Shown piece by piece: positions 1 through 11,804 of a DNA stretch of 64,000 bases. Under the pieces are notes generated by a model. It was not told the DNA's origin. It saw only the letters and a program-made list of their open reading frames with translations, and made no database searches. Position numbers and translations under genes: made by a program. Position 1 is the first letter of the stretch. The number at the start of each line of letters is the position of its first letter. This DNA is from Lindgomyces ingoldianus (lineage: Eukaryota; Ascomycota; Dothideomycetes; Pleosporales; Lindgomycetaceae): positions 240,456-304,455 of the forward strand of contig NW_022985184.1 in assembly GCF_010093535.1 (NCBI RefSeq). Reading direction: 5' to 3'.

Positions 1-102
1 TGTCATTGGTATTCCCAGGTCTCTGAGTCCCCACGCACTCCCATATGCCTCTGAGTGGATTCATACCGCATTCGGACCCATTGTCTTGCCTGCGCTGTTA
101 CA
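1..102. other. GC-normal edge segment, possible LTR end
   Basis: This stretch has normal base composition and stops abruptly at ...GTTACA, where the AT-rich copia sequence begins. It interrupts copia sequence that, judged by the copy inside the element at 1,132-7,501, should continue leftwards. A CA-terminal edge followed by ATAAG could be the end of another LTR insertion. The other end is outside the window, so this is only a suggestion. Confidence 0.25.
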
Positions 103-1131
103 ATAAGCAGATGCCTATAAAAGTGTATTAGGTAGTTAGAAAAGTTAAGCATATATACACACTTTTTAGATAAGTGTTTAACATCCTAAAGACTAAGCTA
201 AGTAACTATATAAATAATAAAGCTATTTTATAAATAGCAGTTAAAGCTCTAAACAACATAGCTAGCCTACATAGTCTAGTACCTATGCTGCTAGTTTTTA
301 AAGCATACTTAAAAATTAACCTAGACTTTTTACTATTACTAGAAATTATTATATAAGTAAGTGTAGTATAAAAAGTAATAAAAATACTTTAAAAAAACTA
401 TATAAAAGTAAACATTAATTATATAATTAACACTTATAATAGCTTTATAATATATAAAGTTCTTAACTTTCTTTTTAGCTTAAAGATTAGAGCATAAAGA
501 GAAAAGAAAGGCTATACTAGCCTATATAAAATTAAAAGCATTAAAAAAAGAGACATTATTATTAAAAAAAATAGCCTACTAAAGCTTTAATGTACACAAG
601 TTAAACTATACTATAAAAAAAAAGATAACTTACTTATAATAGATAACCTAGATAAACTAATCTCTATATAAAAAAATTTTTTATAAAAAAAAAACCTTTA
701 TAAAAATGCTATAAAAGTAGAGCTAAAGCCTACTATAAACTAAGCCTCTTAGAATAGTAATGCTGCACTAGTGCAAAAGAAAGATATAAATACTAAAAAA
801 AGTAAAAAGTAAAAAAAACTTATATAAAGTCTAAATTAGGTATTTTTAACCTAAAAAAAATAATTTAGCTTTATTTATTAAGCTTTATATAAATAGTGTA
901 ATTACTACACTTAAAAAACTATTTAAAAAATTAGACTATATAGAGATAAACACTTTAATTACTAATAGCACTTTTAAAGTTATAGTGTATAACTTAATAA
1001 AGCATAAAAGTTAAAATTTTAACTTTTACTTTATATAAAAAGTAAAAAGTAAAATAACTTAACTAAATAACAAATTCTACCTAGTGTTTACTAGCTACTT
1101 AAATAAATAAAAAAAATCTTTACTTAGTTAC

Positions 1132-1411
1132 TGTTAAATAGGCTCTGACAGCTAGCTGCTTATAGTATAAGCACTTAAGTAGCAAGAGTAAGAGTGGTGT
1201 ACAGTGTGCACAGCGTACAAAGTAGGTAAGGTAAGGGTAACATGTTTTTAGTTCTATTACTCTTGTCTTTCTTTTGTATAAAAGAAAAGAGGGATATCTA
1301 GATGTTTACACACAGAGGTTTACGCACAAGCATTATGTAACATAGATATGTGGTCCTGCTTATGCGCAATTGCTTGTATCTAGATTGTAACGCTGCTGCT
1401 GCGTATAGACA
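1132..1411 (-). repeat. LTR (3') of copia copy 1
   Basis: 280 bp. It pairs with 7,222-7,501. Its outer half (1,132 to about 1,240) keeps G/C where the partner has A/T, and its inner half (1,291-1,411) shows the reverse. Confidence 0.88.
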
Positions 1412-3908
1412 CTAGTAACTTTTCTTTTTATCTAAAAAGTTACTTTCTATACATGTTACCTTTTTTTTGTCTGTGTAGGTCTATCTAATTATGTTCTGCT
1501 TTTACTCTACCCTTATTTATTAGAACTTGCCTTAGTAATGCTATGCGTTAAAATAGGCTAGTTATACTATATAAATAGCTTTTCTTTTCTTTATCCTTTA
1601 CTTTTTAAGCCTTACTATATAATCCCCTAGCTCTTTTCTCTTTTTATATAGTGCTAGCAGTAACAGATCCTTATAATAAAAAAAATAAGTGTGTATAATA
1701 TAAAAAAAAATAAAAAATAAAAAATAAGCTTTATATAAAGGTGTTATTAGTCTAGTTAGTTTAAGGCATCTTTGCGCACAGAATCTAGCTAGTCCACAGA
1801 TGCTTCTATCTAGACAGAGAGGTAGTTAGTTAGGACTAATAATTAAAAAGCCTAGTTTAGTGTTTTCTTTATACATGCATCTACTAAGTTGTTTTTACTA
1901 TTAATCTACTTTATTTTAGTAATTTCCCTTTTCTTATATAATTTATAGAGTAACATAATGTTAATTATAAGTTACTTTTTACTAGTAGTGCCTAGCTTAA
2001 TAAGGCAATTATATAAAAACCTTAAATCTATATAGATTACTACTAGAATTAGTAGTAGTTTAAGTGTTTATATAATTTACTATAAAGTTGTACTAAAGGT
2101 AATTACATTATTAAACCTTTTAACTATTCTATATAGTTTACTAGTAAAGACACTCCTAGTTACTCTTTTACACTTAGTAGAATTCTAGTGTATAATATTA
2201 CCTAGTATTTTAAAGTAGTTACTTTGCTCTATATAGTTTTTATTACTTAATATAATTAAAAATTCTAGCTATAAGCTAAAGTTCTTATTATTAGCAAATA
2301 ATTTATCTATAAAGATAAATAGCTTTGCATAATTAAGCTGTAATAGTAGGAAGGTAAGACTACACTTACTATTATCTATCTGCTATTAAATTTGTGCGTT
2401 AAGTGTGTTAATGTTGTTATGCAAAGGGTCTATAGTTTGTGCAGTAATAAATAGGTTAAATGCTGCCTCTAGTTAACACATAAATATAATATATGCCTTT
2501 TTTGCATATTACTTAACATATTATTGTGCAGCATCTTTATTTTTTAAGTTAATTATATAAAGGTAGCTTACTTATCTCTTCTAAGTAAAAACTACTATGT
2601 TATGTGTAAGTTTAATTCTTTTACTATTAAACTTAATAAGTTGCTTTTTTACTAAAATAGTTTTGCTTTTTATATAAAACTTTACTTTTTATAGTTTTTT
2701 TTTTCTCTTTACACAAAATTCTTTGTTATAATGCTTAAAGTGTTATTTATCTATAAGCTAGTAATACTAAAAGTGTGCTCTTCTTTATTAGTAATTAAAA
2801 AGTAGAGGTTGTATAAAAAGATGTGCATACGCAGCTTTTTTTTATAGTAGTTATAGTATGTTTTAAACTAATATAGTCTTAATTTAGTAGCTCTATACAA
2901 GAGTTGTACAACCTAGAGTATTATATTTAGTAGAAAGCTCTAGCGCATCTTCTTTAGTAGCTTTATGTATAGTGTGCGCATAAGCTTATCTGTTAATTAA
3001 ATGTATACTTATATAATATTACACAGTTTAAAATGCATTCTGTATGTAGCTCTTAAGCTTACTTCTATAGCTAGAAGTAGTCTCTAGCTTATTCTCTAAA
3101 TAGTTAGTAACTAAGTAAAGATTTCTCTCTTCTTTTTATCTAAGTAGCTAGTAAACACTAGGCAGAATTTCTTATATAGTTAAGTTATTTTGCCTTTTAC
3201 TTTTTATATAAAGTAGAGGTTAAAAATCTAACTTTTATGCTTTATTAAGTTATATGCTATAACTTTAAAAGTGCTGTTAGTAATTAAAGTGTCTATCTTT
3301 ATATAGTCTAATTTCTTAAATAGTTTTTTAGGTGTAGTAATTACACTGTCTATATAAAGCTTAATAGATAAGGCTTAATTATTTTTCTTTTTCTAGGTTA
3401 GAAATACCTAGTCTAGACTTTATGCAGGTTTTCTTTGCCTTTTACTTCTTTTAGTATCTATATTTTCCTTTTGCACTAGTGCAGCATTGCTATTCTAAGG
3501 GGCTTAGTTTGTAGTAGGCTCTAGTTCTGCCTTTATAATATTTTTATAGGGCTATTTTTTTTTCTTTTTCTTTAGGAGATCTTTTTATATAGAGATTAGT
3601 TTATCTAGGTTATTTATTATAAGTAGGTTGTTTTTCTTCTTTTTTTTATAGTATAGTTTAACCTGTGTATATTAAAGCTTTAGTAGGCTATTTTTTCTCT
3701 TAATAATAATGTTTTTTCCTTTAATGCTCTTAATTTTATATAGGCTAGTCTAGCCTTTTTTCTCTTTTTATGCTATAATTTTTAAGCTAAGAGGGAGGTT
3801 AAGAACTTTATATGTTATAAAGCTATTATAAGTGTTAATTACATAATTAATGTTTACTTTTACATAGTTCTTTTAAAGTATTTTTATTACTTTTTATATA
3901 GCGCTTAC

Positions 3909-4091
3909 TTATGTAATAATGTCTAGTAATAGTAGAGAGTTTAGGTTAATTCTTAGGTATGCCCTAAAGACTAGCAGCGTGGGTACTAGACTATGCAGGC
4001 TAGCTGTGTTGTTTAGAGCCTTAACTGCTATCTGCAGGATAGCCTTATTATCTGTACAGTTACCTAGCTTAGTCTTTAGGATGTTAAACAC
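3909..4091 (-). pseudogene. Copia integrase C-terminal-region fragment
   Basis: This 60-residue open stretch lies inside copia copy 1. It contains KLGNCTDN, AVKALNNTA and LVPTLLVFRAY. From memory these match the block after the integrase core of fungal Ty1/copia polyproteins, where KAINDTAGPDGLVPTLLVFGAYPR is usual. The differences (GAYPR to RAYLR, and a serine/proline run turned to leucines) are what C-to-T changes would produce. The frame is closed by stops on both sides, so no functional protein is made. It identifies the family and fixes the coding strand of all three copia copies. Confidence 0.7.
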
Positions 4092-7000
4092 TTATTAGAG
4101 AGGTGCGTGCACGCGCTTAACCTTTCTAACTGCCTAATGTGCTTTTATAGGCATCTGCCTACATATAGCTTTTATAATCTTTGCATAAGCTTAAAAATCC
4201 TCTAAAGCAAAGTTTATACTAGAGTTATACATAATATAGTCTAAAGGTTCTTAATAGGTGTTAATCTAGCATTTACACAGTGCATCTTAGGTATCTTGTG
4301 TAGACATAGATTTTAGGAATGTAGCAGCCTAAAATAATATGTCTACATTAATAACATGTAAGACATCTTTATTATTAATTTATATAACATTAATAACAAC
4401 TTTATAGTTAAAGTAAGTGTTATTTTTAATTATAAACTTAAATCTTTATAAAGCCTAGTTGTATAATTAGCAGAGGTAGTAGAACTTCTTAATCTCTTCT
4501 AGCACTGCAGCATTAATGTTGTAGCTAGCGCTAGTTAGCATCTTCTAGAGTCTTTTTATGCAGGGGCGTCTAAATTAGTAGTAGAGGCAGTAGAGTTCTA
4601 ATTTAGTAAAGAAGGACATAAATTCCTCTTTACTAATGTTAAAAAAAAAGTGTCTTTATTTTTATATAACAGGTATAGTAGTTTTGTCTTTATATATAAT
4701 AACATTTAAAATGTTATTAAAGTATGCTCTAAGTTAGTTAGCATTTACTAGTAATAGCAGAAATAGTGTTAGAGTCTTTAGAATGTAGTATGTAACTAGA
4801 CTAATTAAGTTCTAGATTTGTACAGTACTAATTAATCCCTTTAGTGTCTAGCCTTTAAAGCTAATATCTGTTTAGCTAGGTGTCTAATTAATTTCTATAC
4901 ATAAGTTCTCTTATATATACACCTTAAGTTAGAACTTACTAATAGTAGAGATTTTTACTGCGCCTATGTCCTATAGTTTACCTTAGTATACTGTATAGTA
5001 TTAGTTATTAAGAATAAACTGCTTAGCATATTTCTTAGGTTTAATGCTATAGATGTCCTCTCCTGTTACATAGTGTAGATAGGCAGTAAAGGTAAAGTAG
5101 TTAACAGCTTTTTTAGCATCCTTACTCTCTTATTTTATTTCTTTTGCATTATGTAAATTATTTTTTTTCTTAAAGTAGCCTTTAAAGTCTTAGATGTATA
5201 AAGTAATAGCTTTATATAATAAGGTTTTATTATAGAAATCTTTATATAAGGCAACATACTAGTTCTTTGCTTATATATAGTTATTATAAGAGTAGTTTAA
5301 TAACTAATATTTTTTCTTATAGTAAATAAAGCACTTCTTTATCTGTGTGCAGTTGTCTCTAGATTATAGCCTAAACCTAGATAGAGATCTTCTATGTTAT
5401 CCTCTTCTACGCAAAGAGAAGCTTCCTTCTTGTTGTGTAAACTCTTATTATGTAGAGTTATATTAGTAGTCTATGTAGTATGCATTAGGCAGTTTCTAGA
5501 GGTATTAGTTTACCCTTTAGTCTATAGTAACTTAAAGTAATGCCTATAAGTTGCTAAATAAAGCTTTATATAAAGGCTTAATAGTAAACATAGCATGTTC
5601 TAGTTCTAGTTATCCTTAACAGGCTTATATAATAGTAGTGTGTAGTAGAACATTCTTTTAGAATTCTATTTTTAGTGCCTTTTATATAAGTATAAGCTTG
5701 TTAATTATTGTTTTAAGAGCTTTATATAAACTTTTATTAAAGTTTTTTTATTAGCATTATATAAAAGTTATTATTATCTAGTCTGTCTAGTACTAGCTAT
5801 AGTTTACATTAATGTTAAAGTAACTACTTAAAGTGTTGTATAAATGCTTCTAGTTATGTCTAGGGCCTATGTTATGTATATAGTATATATTTGCCTAACT
5901 TTCTAGAATATCTAGAAAGATGTTTATGTACTAAGTTTTCTAAATATTTAGCTATTAACATAAATTAATAAAAAATTTTATTTTATTTATAAAAATGTTA
6001 TATAGTTAACTTATGTAGTTATTATTTTTTTTTATGCTTTTTAGAATTATATAATTTTATCTGCTAAGAGTTTTTCTTTAGCAGTTTCCCTCTAGGGTAG
6101 AAGTTTATACAGGCTGTAATATAGTATAGATTGTGCAGGTGGTATTAGTGGTGCATACACTACTGCAGGCAGTGGTGTGTACAATTAAGGGTGTGGAGCA
6201 GGCGTTAGGTAGAGTAGCATGTATTGTTTGTATAGTAATTAGTGTAGTGCTAGCTAAAGTGTAAAAGCAGGTAATGCTAGTATGTTTAGTATTAATAGCA
6301 GCATTATGTTTAGTCTACTTTTGTGCAGAGCCTTATATAGCAATAAAGGTTATGTATAAAGCCTTTTTAGTGTAATTACTTTTTTTTATGCTATATTATA
6401 CAGCTTCTAGGCTTAGGTACCTTTAGTACCTAGCTATAGTGTGATTCTTTTGTCCTCTAGCACTTATATAAGCTCCTTTTTAAACATGTAGCTAAGTGCT
6501 AAGAAGTTTTATAGTGTCTATTTTTTAAAATCCTTTATGTACATACTTAGAAAAGTAGCGCCCTTTTAAGTTATTATATATAGATTAGTAATTATATAAC
6601 TTATGTATAATTAAGTCTGTAAGCTTATTAGAGCCTTTAACATGTTAATCTTATTATTTTAGTACTCTAGGCTAGTCTTATTCTATAGTGTTGCCTTTAA
6701 TATCTCTATGTTTTTTATAAGTTATTTATATAATAGAAATTATTCTTTATTCTTTTTATTATTATATAAAGTTGTTAGTTGCTAATAAAATTTTATTATA
6801 ATAGTATAGTTAATTACTTTTCTAGTAGATTACACAGGTACTGCTGTTGTCTAGCTGCTAGGTTGTGCAGCTTTAAGAGCTTTAGTGTGCGCCTTACACT
6901 ATCTCCTTTTTACTTTGTACAGTAGCAGAGCTTGCTGTATAATGTAAAGGATTAATATGCTATTGTCTAGCTGCTAGGTTATACAGCTTTAGTAGCTTTA

Positions 7001-7221
7001 GTGTACATCTTACACTATCTTCTTTTTACTTTATACAGTAGCAGAGCTTACTATATAATGTAAAGAATTAATCTACTATTCTAAGAAATAAGTAACTAAA
7101 TAAAGTACTTTATAAAGTATAAGTACTTTACTGTTACTTTTTCTAAGAGATAAGTAATAAAATTAAGTACTTTATTATTACTTTTACTAATTTATAGTTA
7201 ATTAAATTAACTACTAATTAG

Positions 7222-7501
7222 TGTTAAATAAGCTCTAACAGCTAGCTGCTTATAGTATAAGCACTTAAGTAGTAAGAGTAAGAGTAGTGTATAGTGTGCA
7301 CAGTGTATAAAGTAGATAAGGTAAGAGTAACATGTTTCTAGTTTTATTGCTCTTATCTTTCCTCTATACAGAGGAAAAGGGGGATATCTAGATGTTCGCG
7401 CACAGAGGTTTGCGCACGAGCATCATGTGACATAGATACGTGGTCCTGCTCGTGCGCAATCGCTTGTATCTAGATCGTGACGCTGCTGCTGCGTACAGAC
7501 A
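7222..7501 (-). repeat. LTR (5') of copia copy 1
   Basis: 280 bp, same length as its partner. The outer 121 bp (7,381-7,501) differ from 1,291-1,411 at 14 sites by my count. All are transitions with A/T in the left copy; 9 lie in CpG and 5 in CpA/TpG contexts. Confidence 0.88.
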
Positions 7502-7640
7502 GTTACTAACTATTTAAAAATACGCTAAAGACTACTTTTAGTTATAAAAGTAAGCTAAAAAGCTATATATAAAATGCATTTTAAACTATATAATATTATA
7601 TAGGTATATATTTAATTAATAAATAAGTTTATGCACATAC

Positions 7641-7867
7641 TGTCGGTTGACCTAGGTTTGATCGAACGAACGTACGCCTAAGGGGCGTACTAAGAGGTGA
7701 GCAGGCAAAGATCTTCTTGTTATTAACTACTGTCCTCTCTCTTTGTACAAAGAAAGAGGGCTTTTAAGTACACATAGCCCCTAACACACAGGCTAGATAG
7801 CTAACGTTTTAGGCAACCTAATTTAGCTGTACGCGTGTACAGACCTAGCTATACTTATGTACAGACA
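7641..7867. repeat. Left LTR of the short element
   Basis: 227 bp. It contains the palindrome GTACGCC-taagg-GGCGTAC. Its outer half is GC-richer than the same part of the right LTR. Confidence 0.8.
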
Positions 7868-7916
7868 CTAGTAACTTTTTACTTTTATAAAGTTACTTAC
7901 TTATTTATATATTAAT

Positions 7917-7921
<5 letters not shown>

Positions 7922-7963
<42 letters not shown>
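7922..7963. repeat. Poly-T tract
   Basis: An uninterrupted run of 42 T just inside the left LTR of the short element. It could be a degenerate A-rich or T-rich replication tract, or slippage. The exact length may be unreliable in the assembly. Confidence 0.85.
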
Positions 7964-7966
<3 letters not shown>

Positions 7967-8364
7967 GCTAACTTTTAGTGCTTTTTTTATTTATAATATT
8001 CTCTAGCTTCTTAGCTTGCGTATAATTTAACCTGCCTTTAAAATAGTGCCTGTGCTTAGCTAGAGTAAGAAGAAGTTCTTGCCTAATTATATAAAGAAGG
8101 TTATTAAAATTATATGTTATTTATTCCTTAAAGTTATTCTACTTTTATAGTGTGTACTTTCCTCTTAGCAGCTTACACATGTTAGAGAGAATGTACACTG
8201 CGTATAAAGCTTATTATTGTAGTAAAGGAGAGTCTATATTTATTTTATTATGCAGAAGATCTAAATCTACCTCTCTGCATAGAATTATTTTAGACACACG
8301 TGTAACCCCTAACAACTTTTTATATAAGGTGTATAGAGACGCTATAACTTAGGGGTAGTGTAGG

Positions 8365-8645
8365 TTAATTGCCTTCTGTGCGGGCGATTAATCCCTAGAG
8401 AGGGGGGGGGGGAGGTGTTAGTTAATCGCCTTCTGTGCGGGCGATTGATTAAGGGGGGGTGAGGTGTTAGGGGTGCCCTTTGTGCGGGCAACTAGAGGGG
8501 GTATTGGTGGTGGACCGCCTTTGTGCGGGCGGTTAGTCCCTAGGGTGGGGGGGAGGTGTGTTAACTAATTAATCGCCTCTTGTGTAGGCAATTAATTAAG
8601 GGGGTTGTTAATTAACAATTGCCCTCTATGCAGGCGATTAATTAA
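8365..8645. repeat. Array of six G-tract-linked hairpins
   Basis: Six units at about 8,365-8,392, 8,421-8,450, 8,471-8,492, 8,512-8,535, 8,566-8,598 and 8,611-8,645 share the core GCC-(t/c)nctgtgcg-GGC. The flanks pair: unit 2 has TTAATCGCC/GGCGATT, unit 4 has ACCGCC/GGCGGT. Units are linked by runs of 5-12 G. Stem sequence changes between units while pairing is kept, some as G-U-type partners. It is GC-rich in a region otherwise about as AT-rich as this genome gets. Confidence 0.75.
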
Positions 8646-8684
8646 GGGGGGGGGTGTTGACAAGGCGGGCTGCTGATGAGGAGC

Positions 8685-9085
8685 CTCCTCTGCGTGGCTA
8701 CGCACGCGGTAGGTTTCTAATCGTGCGGCCTGTATTGTCTCCTCTGCGTGGCTACGCACGCAGTAGGCGAGTGGTTGCACAGCCTGTGTTAACAGGAGGC
8801 TCTAGGGCGCATAAAGGCTTAGCAGTAAGCCCTCTCTGTGTAGCTACGCACGCGGCAGGTTGCTAATCTTGTCTTTGTGCAATTAGTTAATCTAGGGGCG
8901 CGCATAAGGCTTGCTTACCCCTCTCTGTGTGGCTACGCACACAGTAGATGTAAGCTTCTTTGTACCTTCTCTGCGTAGCTACGCACACAGTAGGTGTAAG
9001 CTTCTTGTACAGTAGTAGTTTTATTAATCCTTACAAATCTGTCTGTTAAGGATAATATCCTCTGCGTAGCTACGCACGTAGTAAA
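8685..9085. repeat. Palindromic minisatellite around GCGTRGCTACGC
   Basis: Six copies of a unit like CTCTGCGTGGCTACGCACGC (near 8,688, 8,743, 8,834, 8,923, 8,970 and 9,060). Three have a T or variant at one stem base. The core GCGTAGCTACGC is a perfect 12-bp palindrome in the last copies. Spacing between copies varies from about 45 to 90 bp. Confidence 0.75.
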
Positions 9086-9108
9086 TAGTCTATTAATAGA
9101 CTAATTAG

Positions 9109-9335
9109 TGTTAGTTAACCTAGGTTTAATTAAATAAACATACGCCTAAAAGGCGTACTAAGAGGTAAGTAAGTAAAGATCTTTTTATTATTAACTACTG
9201 CTCTCTCTTTTTATACAAAGAAAGAGGGCTCTTAAGTACACATAGCCCCTAACGCACAGGCTAGATAGCCAACGTTTCAGGCAACCTAATTCAGCTGTAC
9301 GCGTGTACGGACCCAGCTGTACTTACGTACGGACA
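9109..9335. repeat. Right LTR of the short element
   Basis: 227 bp, equal in length to the left LTR. Its outer (3') half keeps G/C where the left copy has A/T. Confidence 0.8.
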
Positions 9336-9703
9336 CATACTATATATAAAGCTACTAAAGAAAATAAGCTAAAGCTTTCTACTAAATATAATACTCTAAG
9401 TTATATAACCTTTATATAAAGCTACTAAATTAGGACTATATTAGTTTAAGACATACTATAACTACTATAAAAAAAGCTATGTATGCACAGTTTTTTATAT
9501 AACTTCTACTTTTTAATTACTAATAAAAAAAGCATACTTTTAGTATTATAAGCTTATAAATAGATAACACTTTAAGCATTATAATAAAAAATTTTATATA
9601 AAAAAAAAACTATAAAAAGTAAAGTTTTATATAAAAAGTAAAACTATTTTAGTAAAAAAGTAGCTTATTAAGTTTAATAGTAAAAAAATTAAACTTATAT
9701 ATA

Positions 9704-11564
9704 ACATACTTTATAGGCGAGTTGCTCACACACCTAAGTTGCTTACTTTTGCTAAGACCCCACCCTAACAAACTCTATTATAGCCTATAGCAACCTGCTC
9801 TAGCACTATATAGTACAGTACAGCCTAGAATATTATTTAGATACTACTTCTACTTCTTACTTACATTTATATGTTATGCCTAGTCTAATTACACTATCTA
9901 TAGCGCCTTTAGAATAGCTTACTTACTTTAGCTTACACTTGCTTCTTTACTTTTTTTTTATTACTACGCGCTTTAAACTTTTTTAGAGCTGTTAAGTTTA
10001 AGCTTTTTTAAATTATTAAAGTTTTTTTTACTTTAATTTACTTTTTTTTATATAATTTATGTTACATAGTAGCTTTATTAGCTACTTAAAGCTTAGTAAT
10101 TTTTTATTACACTAATACTAGCTTATATATAATTATTACTACCCTTTTTAAGACCTTTTTAAACACTTTAACTATAAAAGTTAGTAAACTATTTATATGC
10201 TTTTAAATTTTTATGTTTATAAATATTAATTATAACTTAAGTTTTAAAGTATTACTTAAGGTTTATAACTACTAGAGCTTATTATATATAAGTAGTAGTA
10301 GTAATAAAGTGTGTAACTTTATATTAAAGCTTATTATAACTTATTATAAGTTAAAAAAAACTAATCTAGCGCCTTAAAACTTTTCTTAGATATTACTAAA
10401 AGTAATTATAGCATTATAAGCTACTTTAAAGCATAGTAAAAACTTTATTTTTATAATATAAGTAATTTAGTTATATATAAAGTTTTTAGCTTAGCGCTTA
10501 TACACTTTTTTTAAAGAAGTAAAATAACCTACATTAAGTAGCTATAAAAGGTGTAATAAGTAAAAAAGTATATAAATAGTAATAATTTTATTATTTTTAT
10601 AGTATTATTAAAAATAAAGTAAGTTATAGCTCTTATAGCTATTAATAACTAGTAAATAGTAGCTACTAATAGTACACTTTTTTATATATATATTAAAGTG
10701 CTTTAACTAGTTTAGACTAAGCTAATTTGTAGTCTAGCTATGCTTAGAAATTATAATAACTTAATTTTAAAGTAGATTTTTTTTATACTAGTTTAAAAAG
10801 TAGTTACTACTTTAAAAAATAATAAAAAGTAAAATAGCTTACTTTTTAGCATTAATGCTCTAAATAGCTGTTATCTACTTCTAGTTACCTAGCTAGACTG
10901 CTTTTAGCTATTCTTATTTCTCTAAACTTGTAATCACTACTTTAGTAGATATTTAGCTTATTATAAACCTTATTTTATTAAAGTTATATATGTTATTATT
11001 TTAGATACTATACTTAGCTTTAATATTCTTTATAAAGTTAAGCTAGCTTTAAATTACTATAAAATTTTTATAAAAAGCTTTTTTATAGTTATACTTACAC
11101 TTAAACTTTACTTTAAGCTTTAAGTAACACTTAATAAATATATTAGGCTAGTTTATGCTAATATAGCCTATATTATGCTTAGTGTGTAAAAAATTAGCTA
11201 TATTAGCTATAGCTACTAGCTAAGGGGGAAATTCTTACATATTTAGCTTAAGTATGTGCTAAATAATTACTTACTTTTTATTATTATCTAGCTTTTATAA
11301 GTTAGCTGTATAATTAGCTTAGAAAAGTTATTTAGTGTATTAGTTACTTATTATTTTTTAAAAAACCTTATAAATAGCTATAGCATGTTAGTTAAAAAAT
11401 ATTATGTTTTATTTAAAAGCTTAAAGTGTAAGCTATATCTAACATTTCTTTAACACATTTAAGTAGTGTTGTTAGAAATGTATTAGTATAAAAAAAGTAG
11501 TGTAGTAGAGTCTTAGCAAAAGTAAGTAACTTAGGTGTGTAAGCAACTTGCCTATAAAGTACGT
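9704..11564. mobile_element. Tc1/mariner-type TIR element, RIP-decayed
   Basis: The element is 1,861 bp. Its ends are inverted repeats of about 60 bp: the left begins ACATACTTTATAGGC and the reverse complement of the right begins ACGTACTTTATAGGC, and both continue through CACACACCTAAGTT to GCTAAGAC. It is flanked by TA on both sides, and removing it restores the host copia sequence (AACATAGTAG). A TA duplication and a 1.9-kb length are typical of Tc1/mariner, and close to Fot1/pogo elements of fungi. No transposase frame survives, so the superfamily rests on structure alone. Confidence 0.75.
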
Positions 11565-11794
11565 TAACATAGTAGTCTTTACTTAAAAAAAATAAGTAAG
11601 TTATTTTTATATAATTAACTTAAAAAATAAAAATGCTATATAATAATATGTTAAGTAGTATGTAAAAGGTGTATATATTACATTTATATGTTAACTAGAG
11701 GCAGCATTTAACCTATTTATTACTACATAAACTATAGACCTTTTATATAATAATATTAACATACTTAACATATAAATTTAATAGTAAATAAATA

Positions 11795-11804
11795 NNNNNN
11801 NNNN
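11795..11804. other. Assembly gap (10 N)
   Basis: Ten Ns lie inside the host copia element. Compared with copy 1, roughly 200 bp of expected sequence (the counterpart of about 2,185-2,385) is absent here, so the real gap is probably longer than ten bases. Confidence 0.9.

Larger units (their letters stand above)
1132..7501 (-). mobile_element. Ty1/copia retrotransposon copy 1, nested, RIP-decayed
   Basis: The element is 6,370 bp with two 280-bp LTRs (1,132-1,411 and 7,222-7,501), TG..CA ends on the + strand and a 5-bp target duplication GTTAC (1,127-1,131 and 7,502-7,506). The empty site is visible in related copies as continuous sequence, which proves the insertion. Coding sense is minus, so the right LTR is the 5' LTR. 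The integrase fragment at 3,909-4,091 is the only readable protein. Compared with copy 2 it has about 3.1 kb of additional internal sequence (about 2,745-5,835), including the integrase, but lacks the microsatellite segment. Confidence 0.88.
7641..9335. mobile_element. Short non-autonomous LTR element (TRIM/LARD-like)
   Basis: The element is 1,695 bp with two 227-bp LTRs (7,641-7,867 and 9,109-9,335), TG..CA ends and target duplication CATAC (7,636-7,640 and 9,336-9,340). It interrupts the host copia element. No pol-like coding was found; the longest open frame (8,152-8,352, 66 aa) resembles nothing I know. The inside holds a 42-nt T run (7,922-7,963), a GC-rich hairpin array (8,365-8,645) and a palindromic minisatellite (8,685-9,085). 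The internal region begins CTAGTAAC, the same octamer that follows the + strand left LTR of the copia family, so the two families may be related. The direction of transcription is unknown. Confidence 0.8.

Noticed and set aside
8592..8866. 62- and 70-codon ORFs on both strands of the GC-rich repeat block
   Set aside because: They read through palindromic repeats equally on both strands; the apparent amino-acid repeats are a by-product.
8365..9085. CRISPR-like array
   Set aside because: This is a fungal genome, the units are self-complementary, spacing is irregular and they sit inside an LTR element.
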